Shown here piece by piece: positions 5,470 through 6,795 of a DNA stretch of 6,795 bases. How positions within the stretch are numbered: the stretch's first letter is position 1; each line of letters begins with the position of its first letter. This stretch comes from Gammaproteobacteria bacterium. GTDB lineage: Bacteria > Pseudomonadota > Gammaproteobacteria > Xanthomonadales > Marinicellaceae. Location: contig JAUHZH010000120.1 of the NCBI GenBank assembly GCA_030426065.1, positions 1 through 6,795 on the forward strand, in the 5' to 3' direction. Below the pieces are notes generated by a model. It did not search any database. It was not told the origin of the DNA and was given only the letters and a program-made list of their open reading frames with translations. A program made the translations under genes and the position numbers.

Positions 5470-6795
5470 TGCGATAACAATTCCAAATCCAAAGGTTTGG
5501 CCATCACATCATCAATCTGATGTTGCTGGCATAAACTGTAAAACTGGTCTGACACATCTGCAGAAATGATGACAAAAGAGGCATCAGGTAGCCATTCCCT
5601 GGCCTTCCTGATGAATGCCACACCATCCATTTCTGGCAAATGATAATCGACCAAAAGGGCATCGAAGACCTGACCTTGCTCTAACTGTTGGAGCGCGTCG
5701 TGGGCGTGACCAAACAACGCCACTTCATGACCCATTTGTTCCAATCCTGTACACAACACGGCTTGGTTGCTGGGATGGTCTTCCAACACCAAAATGCGAC
5801 GCTTGGTGTTGGGCACTGCCACAGGCTTCGATGCAGCTGTCGCCGATGCGGCACCGACAAACCACGCCTTCAAGTCTTGGCATTTGATTGGAAAAGAACG
5901 AACGCGATGCTCAGGCACGTCATCGGGCACCGCATCTGACCCATTCATCAACAACCAGTGCATGGGCCGCTCACTTTCTTCTTGCAAAATCCACTCCTTG
6001 AGCTCGGCTTTGTCGGGGTCCAACTTGGCCACCAAGATGGCCTCATGGTCACCGTTGATGGCCAATTGCGCTCCCACCCAGAGCAGTTGTTGAGCCAACA
6101 GTTGCTGTGTTTGAACATCATCACTGACCAACAACACTTTTTGACCTTTTGATGTGTTTTCGGCCATTTCGGAATCAAGAGCCAGCTTCACCACACAATT
6201 GATTTGGGTGCCTTCACCCACCACACTGCTGATGGAAACAAAGCCCGACATCAATTCGCACAATTGCTTGACGATGCCCAAGCCCAGTCCGGTACCGCCG
6301 TATTTTCGCGTCACCGAACTGTCGGCTTGAGTGAACGGATTGAATATGTCATCCAATTGTTCGGCGGGGATGCCGGCGCCTGAATCTTCAACGGTCAATA
6401 GCAAACGGTCAGGCTCATGACCTGGTTTGAGGCGCAAAGTCACATGGCCTTGGTCAGTGAATTTAAAGGCATTGCTCAATAAATTCATCGCGATCTGCTT
6501 CAAGCGCAAAGCATCACCGACGCGCCCATTTCCCAATTTGGGATCAACATCCAACAAAAACAGCACCTTTTTTTGGTGGGCTTGGTGTGAAAACATCATC
6601 ACCAAATCATCGGCCCAATCCTGTAAGCTGAATGGCCTTTGCTCCAAGGCCAGTTGCCCTGCTTCAATTTTGGAATAGTCGAGCAAGTCATTGATGATGT
6701 GGAGTAAATGTTGCCCCGACTCTGCGATCGCCTCAACGTACTGCTGTTGCTCAGAATTCAATCGGGACTTCGACAGCAACTGGTTCATGCCCAAA
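5448..6795 (-). CDS. Hybrid histidine kinase, C-terminal part (5' end beyond window)
   Basis: Only the last 448 residues are visible; the frame is open through base 6795. The first visible residues (LGMNQLL) match the position just after the H box in the downstream kinase, so the phosphorylated histidine and any sensor region lie off the window. The TTG at 6792-6794 is an internal Leu codon, not a start. Seen in order are the second half of HisKA (IINDLLDYSKIEAGQL, 33-48), HATPase with N box (Asn104, Asn108), VEDSGAGI (135-142), FNPFTQAD and GGTGLGLG (166-173), a degenerate receiver (about 217-312), an Ala/Pro linker, and an intact receiver (Glu338/Asp339, phosphoacceptor Asp383, Ser411, Lys433) reaching almost to the C-terminus. 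There is no DNA-binding output. The protein is a clear paralogue of the next gene over this whole stretch. Being 5' to it on the same strand with a 22-base overlap, it is most likely the earlier gene of a two-gene (or longer) operon. I expect a membrane-anchored propeller kinase by analogy, but the sensor domain cannot be seen. Confidence 0.93.
   Translation of the reverse strand, partial: LGMNQLLSKSRLNSEQQQYVEAIAESGQHLLHIINDLLDYSKIEAGQLALEQRPFSLQDWADDLVMMFSHQAHQKKVLFLLDVDPKLGNGRVGDALRLKQIAMNLLSNAFKFTDQGHVTLRLKPGHEPDRLLLTVEDSGAGIPAEQLDDIFNPFTQADSSVTRKYGGTGLGLGIVKQLCELMSGFVSISSVVGEGTQINCVVKLALDSEMAENTSKGQKVLLVSDDVQTQQLLAQQLLWVGAQLAINGDHEAILVAKLDPDKAELKEWILQEESERPMHWLLMNGSDAVPDDVPEHRVRSFPIKCQDLKAWFVGAASATAASKPVAVPNTKRRILVLEDHPSNQAVLCTGLEQMGHEVALFGHAHDALQQLEQGQVFDALLVDYHLPEMDGVAFIRKAREWLPDASFVIISADVSDQFYSLCQQHQIDDVMAKPLDLELLSQWLNESY

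Noticed and set aside
6792..6794. TTG as the start codon of the upstream kinase
   Set aside because: The residues match the interior of HisKA just after the H box in the paralogue, so the gene must continue beyond the window.

Overview
The window looks like bacterial chromosome, probably from a gammaproteobacterium. It has moderate GC content, almost no intergenic space, an MscL and a free-methionine-sulfoxide reductase close to the Escherichia coli versions, and very large hybrid sensor kinases with two-component-regulator propellers. I cannot name the genus. There are no RNA genes, mobile elements or CRISPR arrays that I can support, and no gene-free stretch longer than about 70 bases.

Layout. 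The left end (1-1359) carries three small plus-strand genes. First is the 3' part of mscL, a mechanosensitive channel cut by the window edge. It is followed by a short gap with a strong hairpin, and then msrC, a GAF-fold free methionine-(R)-sulfoxide reductase. A 67-base gap holding a striking 27-base palindrome follows, and then a conserved-type protein of unknown function. The rest of the window (1333-6795) is on the minus strand and holds two consecutive hybrid histidine kinases. The upstream one (5448-6795) is truncated by the right edge, so only its C-terminal 448 residues are visible. The downstream one (1333-5469) is complete at 1378 residues and runs signal peptide, periplasmic beta-propellers, Y_Y_Y domain, membrane helix, GAF-like domain, HisKA, HATPase, degenerate receiver, intact receiver.

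How they fit together. The two kinases overlap by 22 bases, so they are very probably co-transcribed and translationally coupled. Their shared part (HisKA, HATPase, degenerate receiver, intact receiver) is clearly paralogous, pointing to tandem duplication and divergence. Neither visible protein has a DNA-binding output or an Hpt domain, so the phosphoryl group must leave to a partner outside the window, or the receivers act by regulating the kinases. The kinase operon and the plus-strand genes converge and overlap by 27 bases at their 3' ends. The most unusual items are the paired kinases with degenerate receivers and the palindrome just upstream of the unknown gene.
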